DNA from: Sphagnum compactum
Lineage: Eukaryota; Bryophyta; Sphagnopsida; Sphagnales
NCBI GenBank assembly: GCA_965153455.1
Contig: OZ234493.1
Coordinates: 124,001-188,000 of the forward strand
DNA: 64,000 bases
Reading direction: 5' to 3'
Shown: positions 1-11,307 of the stretch, piece by piece
Position numbering within the stretch: position 1 is the stretch's first letter
Layout of the letters: each line of letters starts with the position of its first letter
The notes under the pieces: generated by a model
What the model saw: the letters and a program-made list of their open reading frames with translations, nothing else
What the model was told of the DNA's origin: nothing
The model's database searches: none
Translations under genes and position numbers: made by a program

Positions 1-3000
1 CACTATGTTGAGATGATCCACTCACATATGGCTAAGACTTAGGACCCAACATGTGAATGAGCCCTAGGAGTCAATTTTTTTTTGTGTGAAATTTTGCTAA
101 AGTGACCAATTTTTTTGGGGGCTATGACCAAAATCAAGGTTTATATATATATATATATTGGTAAAAATAATAGGGTTTTGGGACTCAATCTGCCATCTTT
201 AGATCATGTACTCTTGCAAGTTGCCAAACAAGAGCATTATTACAAATTGTTTTACAATCCTACTTATCATGAAGCCAAACTTGCTTAGATCCTCATGTGG
301 ATGGTTGCTAGTGTGGCTACACCACAAAAAATGGAAAAAGGAAACCTCGACCCCTAGCTAGGATGGGAAGCAACTTCTTTTGGCTCAAATAAGGATCGCA
401 TGCCCCTTAATATGACACCATGTAGGTCCTTTGAACCACAATTAGAAGGGCTATAATTAATTTAGAACTTTAGAATGTTCCAAACAATGTGTTTAATGAA
501 ATTATGAAGTCCCAAGTGTCAAGAATTTGAACTTGGGAATTGCCAAACTTTCATTTTTTGTGAGCTTTGAGAAGTACCATTTTGTTTTAAGTTTCGTGGG
601 AATTACAAAACATATTATATGGAAGGTATTGTTTCCCAAAGTGGTCCAAGTTAGGACGAATATAATGTGAATCCACAGTTGTCCTATGTTTCATTTCTAA
701 TTCCAACTACAAGAAACGCGTTCTTGCATCTAGTTTGTGTAATTGACGGATCAAAACCGGGTGGATGCAAATTGTCTTGTCCTAGTTTTATCTTGGAGCT
801 CCCAAATGACTTGTCATTTTGATTTATCAAACTATGGAATGTGCTCAAGGCTCAAACATGTTATTTGTAGCACACCACATCAAAGAGTTACTTCAATACC
901 ATTTGGTAAGCCTATGGAGGTGTGTCAAATTACACAAACCAGAGCAAGAAAGTGATTCCTATTGTCAAAGTTAGAATTGAAACACAAAACAATCACAAAT
1001 TCACATTGAAGTCATCGTGACCTAAGTTTAGAGGATCCACCACCATCCTTGTAATATACTTTGCAACTCCATGTGGTACCAATATCAAATCATCATTCTC
1101 CCCACCCTCCCAAAAGGAGCAATGACAAAATGCATGTTAAATGGGGCAAGAATCTAAATTTTCATCCCCATTTTGATTCTTCAAATGCCCGTAACTTCTA
1201 GCCATGAATTTTATTATGGCATTATGAACCACTAAATTATACCTCTAATTGAGACCTTGCCAATGATCCAAAGATCATACCATTTGGATGTAATTGTTCC
1301 TCAAATGGTCCAATGAACATTTGGGACTCCCATGTAGTCTCAATTCTTGGAAAGGTATTCAGGCATGGGAGTTTGTGTGAAATGTTGTTTCACTTCATCA
1401 AGTTCATGCTATCGCAATCTTGCTCTAAGAATGGAAGCCTTTGATTTGTTTCCATCTTAGGAATAACATTTACTTACGAACATTCATTACCTTGAAAGTT
1501 CATTACACACCAAAGTTAAAGCCACAAACAAAAAAAAACCTTTAATATGGATAATGCATATGGATTTGCTAATTTTTGTCTTCATGCTATTGTCCTATTC
1601 ATTAATCTTTCATGAAAGAGGTTAACATAGTCACAAGTTTTTGGATAACAAGGGGGTGAATCTATTGGGTGGCAAGGTGATAACTCTACCTAAATGGTTA
1701 TGCACAAATTCCTTGTATTTGGAATCACTAATTTTTTTGAAAAATATCGATTTCCTTACCAAAAATTTGAAAGAAACTATCAAGCACAATAGCTCCATTA
1801 TTTAATATAATGCCAAATTGAAATATATATATATATATTTATTGTAAATAGTAAATGACTCCCAAAACACAATGTATTAGGCACCTTGGTAAGGTAGTAC
1901 ATTGTGGCCTATATTTCTATTTGGGTGATGTTACTATTACAACATGATGACATCTATACATAACTAAATGAGGTCACTACCACTTTGGGTATTCTAAAAC
2001 TCCTTATGTAGTATGTTATTACAATTGAGAATTGCATGGGACCAAAGAAATGGCAAGGCCTAATGCCTACATGTATTACATTATGTGATTTTCAAAGCAA
2101 AAATCTATAACTTTTTTTAAAAGGTTTTTAATGTAAGTTTTTACTTCTAGTTAGGTGGCCATTTTCATTTGGTTGTTCAATAGTGATATTCGTAGTTGCA
2201 ATCACATGCCAAAGTGCAATTATTTGATAATTTTTATGCAAAGTATTTTTTTCATTCAACATTCTCAAAATACGTGAATGACAAATAAAATTACAATTGA
2301 AGAGATGAATCTTTGTATGGACTCAATATAAACCTCAATTATCAAGTCACGATGATCTATGATTTGGCTTCCAACATCTATATTTGAAATAATGATAGTT
2401 GGAGATGTTCATGTATGTGAAGCAACATACTAATTATGAATTGCAAATTCATTGGATGCATGATAAAGGTGAAAGGACATTGATTGCAATTAGACAACAT
2501 GTGTGCCCATAAATGTCAATGCTAATGGGAGTGGATACTTAGGCCAAACTAGGTTATATGGACCCTTGTCCACATTGTCCTAATCTCATTTAAAGATGCA
2601 TGGTGTTTCCATGTATGAAAATTGTAATGACCTTTTACCAAGACAAGAATGGATGGTTGCAACTTGTAACCAACTAGTCATATAGACAAATCATGGTTTT
2701 ATGAAACTAAGGTTAGAGCATTGAGATCATAATTGATCAACCTAATGATCACTTCCTTTTGCCACAAATTGGCCCAACAACTTTAATCACCCAAATAACA
2801 ATCACATTTGCCAGGATGTCCTTACAAATGCATGAAAGGACGAGTCTAAAAAATAATCCTACCCATTGCTATGGTTAAGTTTGACACAACTCACCATAAG
2901 CCCCAAACTTTGAATAGACAAAAACTCCTTAAAGCTAGTTAAAGAATGTAATGTATACATAAGCATGAAAACATAAGCTCATAAGTAGGTGCATGAAATG

Positions 3001-3295
3001 ATATTGATAATGCAAATTCAAGATGACCACTTTGATGGAGACTTAAGGCCTTAGGAAAGTCAATATGTCAATTGACAACATATGATGAAGGTTCAATGTA
3101 TGCCTTGGAATCACATTTAGAACAATAAAATACTATACCCTAAGAAATAGGGGGTTTAAACACCTAAACCACAAGTGATTTACAAAATTATGTGAAATAA
3201 TTTGTGAGGTGGAAAGGGGGGGGGGGGGGTCAAAAAAAAAAATGGAGCCATGTGTCATTCATCCATTAAATCCAAAAACAAAACTTATTAAAGAA
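1..3295. other. AT-rich gene-free region
   Basis: I see no coding sequence that resembles a known protein. Open frames are short and scattered. The stretch contains a (TA)n run at 141-158, another at 1822-1839, and a run of 14 G at 3216-3229. It is probably old, decayed repeat DNA, but no element ends could be recognised. Confidence 0.6.
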
Positions 3296-3965
3296 TCCTA
3301 TATATAAAAGCTAACATGGTGTCTGTGTGTCCGTCTGTCCGTCTGTGTGTCACAAGACGTTCTGCGTTTTAACAGTGTCTGTCTGTCTGTGTGGGCAGTG
3401 CTTGGAAGATTCTTCCAGTCACTGCCCGTTCCCTGTGGAGTTCTTAACTGTCTCAGTTTTTGGCCACCTGGAGTTTACTTGCACTGGGGGGGGGGGGTTC
3501 ACCAAAACCTAGACATGGAATTTTTAAGGACATGATTTTCAGGACGTGAGATTTTAGTTTTGGGACGTACACGGTGTGGGTTTCCAAGACCCAAACTTGG
3601 AAATTTTTTGGACATGATTTTCAGGACGTGGGATCCTCAGTTTTTGGAGACCTGGAGTTTGCACTGCGGGTTTCCAAGACCCAAAAAAACCTGGGAAATT
3701 TCAGGACATGGTTTTCAGGACTTGGGATCTCAACTTTGGGGCCTGGGAAATTTTAGGATATGGTTTTCAGGACATGGTTTTCAGGACTTGAGATCTCAAC
3801 TTTGGGGCCTGGATTTTCACACTCGCGGTTTCCAAGACCGAAACCTGAAAACTTTTAGGATGTGATTTTCAGAATGTGGGATCTCAATTTTGGCACATGA
3901 TTTTCAGGACATGGATGGGGAACCAGGAAACTTCACAGTGTCCGAAGGTCACGGGCACCCACTAG
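3296..3965 (+). mobile_element. Non-autonomous Helitron-like element
   Basis: The left end begins TCCTATATATAAAAGC directly after an A. The right end is CTAG followed by T. Just before CTAG there is a short hairpin: GTGTCCG (3938-3944), a 7-base loop, and CGGGCAC (3952-3958), with one G-T wobble. A TC start, a CTRR end, a hairpin a few bases inside the 3' end and insertion between A and T are the known hallmarks of Helitrons. The 670-bp body has no Rep/helicase coding potential. It holds CTGT/CCGT-rich DNA, a G-run and internal repeats, so it would depend on an autonomous partner. The hairpin-to-end distance (3 bases) is shorter than usual. The call rests on termini only, with no second copy in the window. 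Confidence 0.6.
3530..3925 (+). repeat. Degenerate tandem repeats inside the Helitron-like element
   Basis: Units of roughly 50-90 bp recur, built around TTTTCAGGAC(A/G)TG followed by GGGATC, and GGTTTCCAAGACC followed by an AACTTGG-like stretch. The unit lengths vary, so this is a decayed array. Short open frames across it are repeat artefacts. Confidence 0.7.
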
Positions 3966-6900
3966 TATATGTAAAATCCTACCTTCTTCAATTTTCCTCA
4001 ATTATTGAAAATTTTGGAAAACTAAATTTGAAATTATTGAACCTAATTTTTAAAACTAAATAATTATTTGGCAAAGAAGTTCCAATTATTAGTTGTAGGT
4101 ATGATAATTTAGTATGAAGGTTCCAGGTCCAAGTGAAAAATTTTAATATTACAAAAATTGTTAATAATTTCCTTCTTGAAACAAAATTTTTTTAAACCAC
4201 ATTTTTTGAAAATTTCAACATTTTTACAAATAATATAATTAGTGTCCAAGTTGCCAAGATATTACAATTCAACAATTAATAATTTTATATTAAGAATTGA
4301 ATTGGCATAAGGTTTTTTATGATGAAAACAATCCAAAACATTAGGATCATTTGTCACACACTTGTCAAAATGTTAACAAAGTTGTAGCTTTTGTTGAAAT
4401 AATGTAAAAAATGAAACCATGAAATGTAATATGTGATATCAAACTTGGTTCAAGGATTTCAAGTTGAATGGTGAGTTCATATATCATCATAAGGTCGAGG
4501 ATAAGAATTGAAAATACATGCATTGCCTACAAATCCACTTGAAGGAAATTTGCTATTTTAAACCAAGTAAATTGCAATTGCATATTGTTTTCAACTACAT
4601 TGCAAGCACATATTTTTTCCAATAATTTCACATGGACTGGTTGGAATGGCCAAATCAACTAAAATGTTTATTGAATTGGTACATGTTTACCAAATTGACC
4701 ATATTAAGGGTTTAAATGTTGGAGCATATAGTTAATATTTGGAATTATACGTTTAAGCTATAATCAACATTTCAACTACCTATACTTTCACATCATTGTC
4801 TAATGAGGCATTGCATGTGCTCTATGCATTTAGTGACTTTAATTATGTGGCATAACCTTTTGGTGACATTAATATGTCTTTTCAAATGCAGTTTCATAAA
4901 TGGATGGACGAAGTGAATTATTTGTTAATAATTTTATCCTAAGTATATTGGTCCAATACACTTCCATTTTTATGTTGATCACTTCCCAATTTTATTTCAC
5001 TATTTGGCAAATGTGCTTTAACTAGAATGCAGTTCATTCTTGACGTGATGTACACTTCTATAAGTTAAACATATAATGAATTAGTGGAAATTGCCAAAGG
5101 GTAATATTCCAAGCTAATTAAAATGTTCATCACTTAGGGTATATGCCTTCAAATTGGACCACTAACTCTCTTTGTAGAATTTACTCCCATGTTTCCTACA
5201 TCTTTAAGTTGCCACTTGACTCATTTAGTTTTAATTAGGTATAACCCCAACACAATTTGTGACTATTGGTGCATATGGTGTTGTGCTTTGTGCATTCAAT
5301 TTTGTTGCATATTTATTTGTGTTGATGCCCTCACCATCTAGGTTATGTGTCAAGAAACGCATGCCTACTTTGAAGCTCTTGTGTAAAGTAATCTTCCCAT
5401 GGGTTGTATTCGTTATATTGGTTCATAGAAAACTTGTTAAGAACTTGTGAAAGGAAAAAAATGGTTTGTTGTTATGAAACAACCTGGATAAGAAATTAGC
5501 CAAATTAGAATACATTCACCAAATTGTTTATAAGTTGTAATACCATACTTATTCAAGCCATTCCAAACCCATTCACATCAAAATAAAATTACAACATCAT
5601 GAAGATTATGCCATAGTTTATTTGCGATGTATTAACCCTTTTAAAAGTCCAACCATATATAAATATCTCCCCAATGACTAATTGATGTTGTCACCATGAC
5701 TAAAAATCAAACACATTAGTGTGATGAGTAATTATTTATTGATGTGTGTTGTATCATTTGCACAAAAGTGGTTCCCATAAGCTTTGATTTTGTTATACTT
5801 TTATGCTCTTGTGTTTCATCGAATAGACAATACAACATCAAGGTTTTGACATGCGCCCCCATGACTTGTTGATTCTCCCATATGGCCATTGGCCTTGGAA
5901 AGCAAGATGTAAAGCGGAGGCATGCCATACATTGGGTTAGAAACCCTTTCCAATTTCTATTTCTTTCAATACACAAAACACAGACACTAGTACAATAGAA
6001 GGAAAATAGTCACTTTTAACCAACCAATTTGTAATAACATATCATTTTAATTGTAATTCAACCTTAAATTTTATTATATCAATAGCATTCCCACTCTTAC
6101 TAGTTCAATGTGTAAAACCATTAAAACCAAATGTTGTAAAAATTTATACACTTCTATCATCATCAATTACTTGGAAATTGTTATGGTAAGTAAGGACATA
6201 AAAATAAAGTTGTATCTTTTTCCTATCTCATGCAAGGGGCCATTACATTTGTGTTATTAGAACACAATGGTGCACCATACCCAACATTACAACTATCAAC
6301 TCTAGTTAAATACACGATCCTTCCAAAACTTCCCCAAACTACATTGTCTTTTTCCTTTGAATCTCATATTTGTTGCCTACTAGGGCTAGAAATTATTGCT
6401 TGTACTCTATAATTGTCCCAAATGTTTTGTCCATTCAAAATAACCCTCTGCCAATTGTTATCTATTGGGTCACACGATTCTAGTTCTTCCACCAAGTGAA
6501 AGACCAAGTGTGTCATTATGTTGAAAAATGAGGGTGACATAATCATTTGTAACATGCACATAGTGATTTTCATGAATCCTTCCACAAGGCATCCATTTTA
6601 GTTGGATCCAAAACCTTTACACATATGAACCTAAACACATGATTGAGACACATAATTAGTTTTTGGCTTTATCTAGCTAATAATCCACAAATACATAGTG
6701 AAAGTAGTTGTTGCATGAACATGCGAAAATGATATACCTTCATAGATAGATTCTTGTTTGCAATGTGCTTCATTGGTGGATTGCAATAATTATGGGTTCT
6801 CACATTCCCATATTGGAACTATTGATTTCATCCACTTGTCAAGTAGGATGTTATTTTACTAAATCCCATTGCCAAAACAAACTTTACCATTAAAATTTAT

Positions 6901-8590
6901 GACCATACAAGGGATGGCAATAGGAGTGTGAAGTCTGAGTGTCTATCATTTAAAACATGATTTGGGGGACCAAAGGATATTTTATCGAAAAGTTTGATAC
7001 AACACTGAATTATTATTTTTCAAGGCCTACAATTTAAAGCTTTAAAATGTCCCAATCCCACATGTTTTATGGACATCATTACTTATATAATTGCAAAAAT
7101 CTAAATGTTGGAATGTTGTGACTCCCACATTTGGGAGTTTTGGGAAGTGCCACTTTGATATAAGTCATGCAAGGAGTTGGAAATTATACTATAGGGAGAA
7201 CAGTGCTTGAAAATCCTTTATAGCTTTACTTGGTTGGTTGGTTTTTGCTCCAAACTTGATGATAATCCTCATGATTCATGTCATTTTGGGTGTTATATTT
7301 GTTTTTTTTGGGTTTCTTTTGAATGATGTGCACGTCAATTTCATAAAATGTAATTGTGGATGAATAGCAAGGTGGGCTACATGCGTTCATGACATAAAAC
7401 AATTAGTCTTAAATGTTTTCAAAAAATTGGCAAAGTGAAGCTTCCACAATATTATTCACAACATTGAAGGCATCAAAATCACAACCCTTTTGTATGACTT
7501 GCTCATGAACTTGCTTGCCCTTTTCAAATGCCACCACACTAGCACATGCATTCACCAACCCCATGAATGTGACAACATCAAGCTACACACATTCAAGATC
7601 AAATTTATTGAAATAATTTTGATGTGTCCTACCCTTGACCACATATCTAAATATTATGAGGTCATACAATAGAAATTTTTTACACATCCCCAAAGGCTTG
7701 TCACAATGTATTGGAAAAACTTTTCAATGTAATGTGTTACATAAGACTTAAACCTTGGGTGCACTCTTTAACTTCACATATCCATTACAAGAAATCATGA
7801 CTTTTCAAGTGTTCAATTTTGACTATCTTATTAATCTTGACCAATGAAGATGTACAATTTAACCAGAAGCCCAATACACGAATGGCCATTGTAATTTTTG
7901 ATTAATCACCTTGACTAATGTGACCCATTGATTAATTATCAAATGTTTATACATCTCTAGTCAAGTTGAACAAAAAAAATGCTTCATAAGTGGTCAATAT
8001 ATGGCGAATGGGAGATTTAATCAAGTTGGAGAAAAAATTAAACATTCTTAAAATCAAGATGACCAATGGGTTCTATTAAAATGGGACATCCTATTATGCC
8101 AATATTAGGTATACAAGTTTTCAAAATTGTGGCCCAACATTATAAAGACCATGTTATGTTTGTGCATGGTTAGCAATTTGTTAGTAAACTATGTTCTACC
8201 CACAACCTCCTTATTTAAAGCAAGAGGTATAGGTTGGAGGTAGGTAATTATAAAATGTCCAAAAATTTGGACACATCCTAAATTGAAGTATTGAATATAG
8301 CTCAACTAGGTAGGTGGGTAGACTAGCTAGTTAGATAAGGTAGCTTAGGCTTAGGCCTCGTTAGTAAGCTACTTAGTCTCATAAGAGTGAGCTATTTAGG
8401 TTAGCCTAGGCTAGCTTACTTTTCCTTTGTTCTATCACCCTTAAATTCATGTTGAGTGGAAGCACCTTTCAAAACATGAGCATCCATTGGGCAAATTTCC
8501 CCATCACAAACCCACATGTGCATAATATCACACATCAACAATCCTTGTTCCTTAAGCATTAGAAAAATTTAGTTTTGATCACTATGCCAA
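3966..8590. other. AT-rich gene-free region
   Basis: No recognisable gene. The longest open frame (minus strand, 5716-5976, 86 codons) matches nothing I know and has no good context. A stretch at about 8281-8415 is rich in repeated TAGCTTAG/TAGGTTAG words. The base composition matches the 27-34 kb desert. Confidence 0.55.
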
Positions 8591-8791
8591 TAACATTTTG
8601 CTATCTAGGTAATTAGATCATGATTTTCACATGAACCCAGTTCTTCCCAGAGCACACCGAATACAAACAAAGCTGGCAAGCAGAGATCAATGCAGATGTA
8701 AGCTTGCTTGAGTTTTTCCTCTCTGTCTGTGTACTGCCTTCTTCTCACAGTATGTGGTCTGATAGGAAGTTTTTCTGCAGTTCCTGGATGT

Positions 8792-8811
8792 GAGAGAGAG
8801 AGAGAGAGAGA
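8792..8811. repeat. (GA)n microsatellite
   Basis: Uninterrupted GA dinucleotides at the edge of the more GC-rich 8.6-11.3 kb block. Such runs are common in plant 5' leaders, which is why the reading frame just downstream was examined. Confidence 0.85.
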
Positions 8812-8911
8812 TTGAGAGAATAACACTGGTGGGAGTAATTTTTGGATCCTTTGCAGTGATGAGATCACAGATCAAAGAAGGTAAGTGAACATCAATCCTG
8901 TCAGAGTTCAC

Positions 8912-9172
8912 ATGTCAATGGAGCCAAAGCTCTTGTTGGCGACAATCTTGTTGCTCTCTCTCTCTTGGTTGCTATCCTGCCATGGTCTAAACTTTGGCAG
9001 AAGTTCTTTTCAGATCCTGTGCACTGGTGGGATAATAGTAGTCAGATGGAGAAGGCAAGTAAATGCAATGTGTGGTTGTGAGAAAATTCTCTGGCTGATG
9101 GAGGTTGTCAGTGCAGCATTCCCTGTTTGTATGATGGCATGTATGCCTGGGAATTGGAGAGTGTATGGCTGA
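8912..9172 (+). CDS. Unrecognised short ORF with signal-peptide-like N terminus
   Basis: From ATG 8912 (or ATG 8918, giving MEPKLLLATILLL) the frame opens with a short charged start followed by about 15 hydrophobic residues and SCHG, which looks like a secretory signal peptide and cleavage site. The downstream part (Cys- and Met-rich, ending WRVYG) resembles nothing I know and may be intron read as coding sequence. A (GA)n run lies about 100 bp upstream, as in many plant leaders. It could be the first exon of a broken secreted-protein gene or a chance frame. It has no visible continuation and is followed immediately by PPR debris. Confidence 0.25.
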   Translation: MSMEPKLLLATILLLSLSWLLSCHGLNFGRSSFQILCTGGIIVVRWRRQVNAMCGCEKILWLMEVVSAAFPVCMMACMPGNWRVYG

Positions 9173-9302
9173 TTGGCTTGATCTAGATTTCTGGTTGTAG
9201 CAAATGCAAGGTATGTGGACTTTCAAACATAAGAAGACACAAGAAGCACACTGGCGTGAGGACTGATGAAACTTGCCATGGGTGGCAACAGAGTTGGCTG
9301 CC

Positions 9303-9623
9303 ATGGCACCCGGCACAGTGCAATTGAACATTTTTGCATGGAATAAGAAGCTTACAAAATATGTGAAGGATGGGCAACCTGAGAAGGTGATGCAGCTTTT
9401 CCAACAAATGCAAGGAGGGATGAGTTCCAACAAATTTACTTTTGTTCAGTTGATTCACGCATGTGCTGGTTTAGAAGCACTCAAAGATGGCAGGCATGAA
9501 CACAGTGGATGGGATTCAGATGTCTTTGTGGAGACTAGCTTGATTGACACATATGCAAAATGTTGGAGCATGGAGGATGCTTGGAACATGTTCACATTAT
9601 ATGACATAATTTTCTGGTGGTGA
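9303..9623 (+). pseudogene. PLS-class PPR protein fragment (N-terminal repeats)
   Basis: The translation reads as plant PPR repeats: an L/S unit around LTKYVKDGQPEKVMQLFQQM, then FTFVQLIHACAGLEALKDGR, then SDVFVETSLIDTYAKC and SMEDAWNMF. It covers about two repeats and stops at 9621. Within it, the usual short linker between GRH and SGWDSDVF is missing a few codons, and the frame ends in the middle of a repeat. PLS-class PPR proteins bind organellar RNA for C-to-U editing. Together with the E/DYW remnant at 10.7-11.3 kb on the same strand, this is the wreck of one editing-factor gene, with the intervening repeats lost or replaced. Confidence 0.75.
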
Positions 9624-9742
9624 TTGTTCACTTGTAGTTCAGTGACCAAAATGTGTCTGTTCAACATGAATTTTTTTCTCTTCAAATCATTGAATCTGCC
9701 ACCCCAGACCTTAATGTCATGGAATGGTCTTGTCCTTGCCCA

Positions 9743-9802
9743 TATGTTGGGTGTGTCACCTACCTCTCCATAATGGGATTGCCTGGCACCTAACCCAACA
9801 TA
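9743..9802. repeat. Short inverted repeat
   Basis: TATGTTGGGT at 9743-9752 is matched by its reverse complement ACCCAACATA at 9793-9802, with 40 bases between. CATAATGGG words repeat nearby. It may be a piece of an unidentified element inserted in the PPR wreck. Nothing else supports a specific class. Confidence 0.4.
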
Positions 9803-10376
9803 ATGGGCAGGGTTTGGGGAAGGACTCTGCATAGTCATTAGGGTTTGGTGCCTGAGAGACTCTTCCAGGTTGTTCACCATCTCCAGCCACAAGTTTCCTG
9901 CTGCAAACCCGATGAGCCTACAAAATGAGGGGAGCCTCCGCCAGGGTGCACATTACATGACAAAGATCAACTTAGCTTTGTCGAGGTCGATTAATCTCAC
10001 CTTCATGTGAAGCAATTCTTGCAAGGGGAGGGGAGGCAAGCAGATCCTCAAAGAGAGCCGTTTCAGGTCCGATGGCTTGAGGGAGTGCTTGAATCAGAAG
10101 CCTTCTTGCAGTAATGAAATATGTTGAGGAAAGATGTAGTAAAACTTGCAGGTCCAAAACAACGTCACGTGAAAAAATCACAGTAGCGGAAGTGCAAATT
10201 ATAGAAAGCGCATGGTCTGAAGACTTCTACTGCCGAGTGCGATCGCCTGCCTCTTGCACTCTGCTGTGAGCTGCTCGCTCGCACGCAAAAGAGGTAGCAG
10301 CGCGGAAAGGGCAGGGACAGGAGGCGGGGTTGGGAGATTTACCATACGCTTTGGCACGGTAGGCGGAACGAAAGGG

Positions 10377-10383
10377 TATAAAA
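10377..10383 (+). promoter_or_regulatory. TATA box of the U1 snRNA gene
   Basis: TATAAAA lies about 29 bases upstream of the U1 start, the expected spacing for plant RNA polymerase II snRNA genes. The second expected element, the USE (RTCCCACATCG) near -70, is not evident. The best candidate, TTACCATACG at 10339-10348, is a poor match. Confidence 0.6.
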
Positions 10384-10404
10384 CCGGCGAGCGAACTCAA
10401 CGAT

Positions 10405-10564
10405 ATTACTTACCTGGGCAGGGTCGATCGGTGGTCAGCATGGCCGATGGCCTAGGGAACTCCCCACCATTGCACTGCGGAGCGGGTGACCTTAGCATTT
10501 TCCTACGGGGGGCATGCACGTCATAATTTGTGGCAGCGGGGGCTCGCGTTCGCACGGCCCCTAC
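10405..10564 (+). ncRNA. U1: U1 spliceosomal snRNA
   Basis: U1 snRNA is the RNA core of the U1 snRNP and recognises 5' splice sites. Visible hallmarks, in order: the 5' recognition sequence ACTTACCTG (10408-10416); stem-loop I with ATCGG/CCGAT pairing; stem-loop II with the U1A-binding loop ATTGCAC (about 10479-10485); the Sm site AATTTGTGG (about 10524-10532); and stem-loop IV with GTTCGC at its tip (about 10548-10553), closed by GGGG/CCCC pairing. The length of about 160 fits plant U1. Two oddities: the first two bases would be TT rather than AT, and the stem-loop I loop reads GGTCAGCATGG instead of the U1-70K site GATCANGAAGG. It may therefore be a divergent functional copy or a recently decayed one. 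It lies on the same strand as the PPR wreck that surrounds it. Confidence 0.88.
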
Positions 10565-10722
10565 CAAATAAACAAAACGTGGACTTGCGATTTATCACGC
10601 AACTACAGTCGGGATAATAAATTGGAATGAAATCGAATTGTCTTTGCGTCTATTGATGTGAGTCGTTTCATTGCACGTATTATGTGATTTCTATGTATGT
10701 TGCCGCAATGATTTAATTTCTG

Positions 10723-11307
10723 GTGCTAGGGAAATTCCACCCAAGCTATCATGTTGGGGTTGGGGATCGTTTTGGCAATTGGATCCCGAAAATGCTGCTG
10801 GTTATGTGCTGCTATGAAGCATCATCTATGCTTCCGCTGCCAACAGGCATTTCTGTGAGAATGTTGAACAGTGGAGGACAGAGAGAGGTGTTAAGGAACA
10901 GCTGGGTTGCACCTGGCATTGACGTGAATAGTGAGGGGCATACATCTGCAGTAGTTGATCAAGACCACCCTCAGATGATTGAAATCTGTGCAGAACTGAA
11001 GAGGTTTTCAGGGCTCATGCATGGTGTGAGGCATGTGACACATACAAAGTTTGTGCTGCATGATGTGGAAGAAGAAAAAAAGGTTTTTTCATTATCATAG
11101 CAAGAAACTGGCTATTGCATTGGGGCACATCAACACAACTCCTGATACTCCACTCTGAATATTAAAAAATCCATGGGTTTGTGAAGATTGTCATATGCTT
11201 CCACAGAGTTCATTAAAAAAATTAGTGGGAGGGCAATCATGGTGAGGGATGCCAATTGCTTTCATCACTTTGAAGATGACATTTGTTCTTGCCTGGACTA
11301 TTGGTGA
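10723..11307 (+). pseudogene. DYW-class PPR protein, E and DYW domain remnant
   Basis: The C-terminal end of a plant organellar RNA-editing factor, with several breaks. The E domain reads DPENAAGYVLL then a stop, then continues as NVEQWRTERGVKEQLGCTW in the same frame. A frame change follows to a DYW part with VVDQDHPQMIEICAELKR and TKFVLHDVEEEKKVF, and HSKKLAIALGHINT lies beyond a stop at 11098. The terminal part reads IMVRDANCFHHFEDD and CSCLDYW, ending at TGA 11305-11307. The family's deaminase signature is HSE; here it is HSK, so the catalytic glutamate is lost as well. At least two stops and two frame changes separate the pieces. The parent protein would bind organellar transcripts and deaminate C to U. 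Confidence 0.85.

Noticed and set aside
3560-3865. 101-codon ORF with repeated GFPRPK and SGHGFQDL words
   Set aside because: It is a by-product of the internal repeats of the Helitron-like element.
10254-10526. 90-codon ORF
   Set aside because: It spans the U1 promoter and RNA gene; the RNA explains the sequence.
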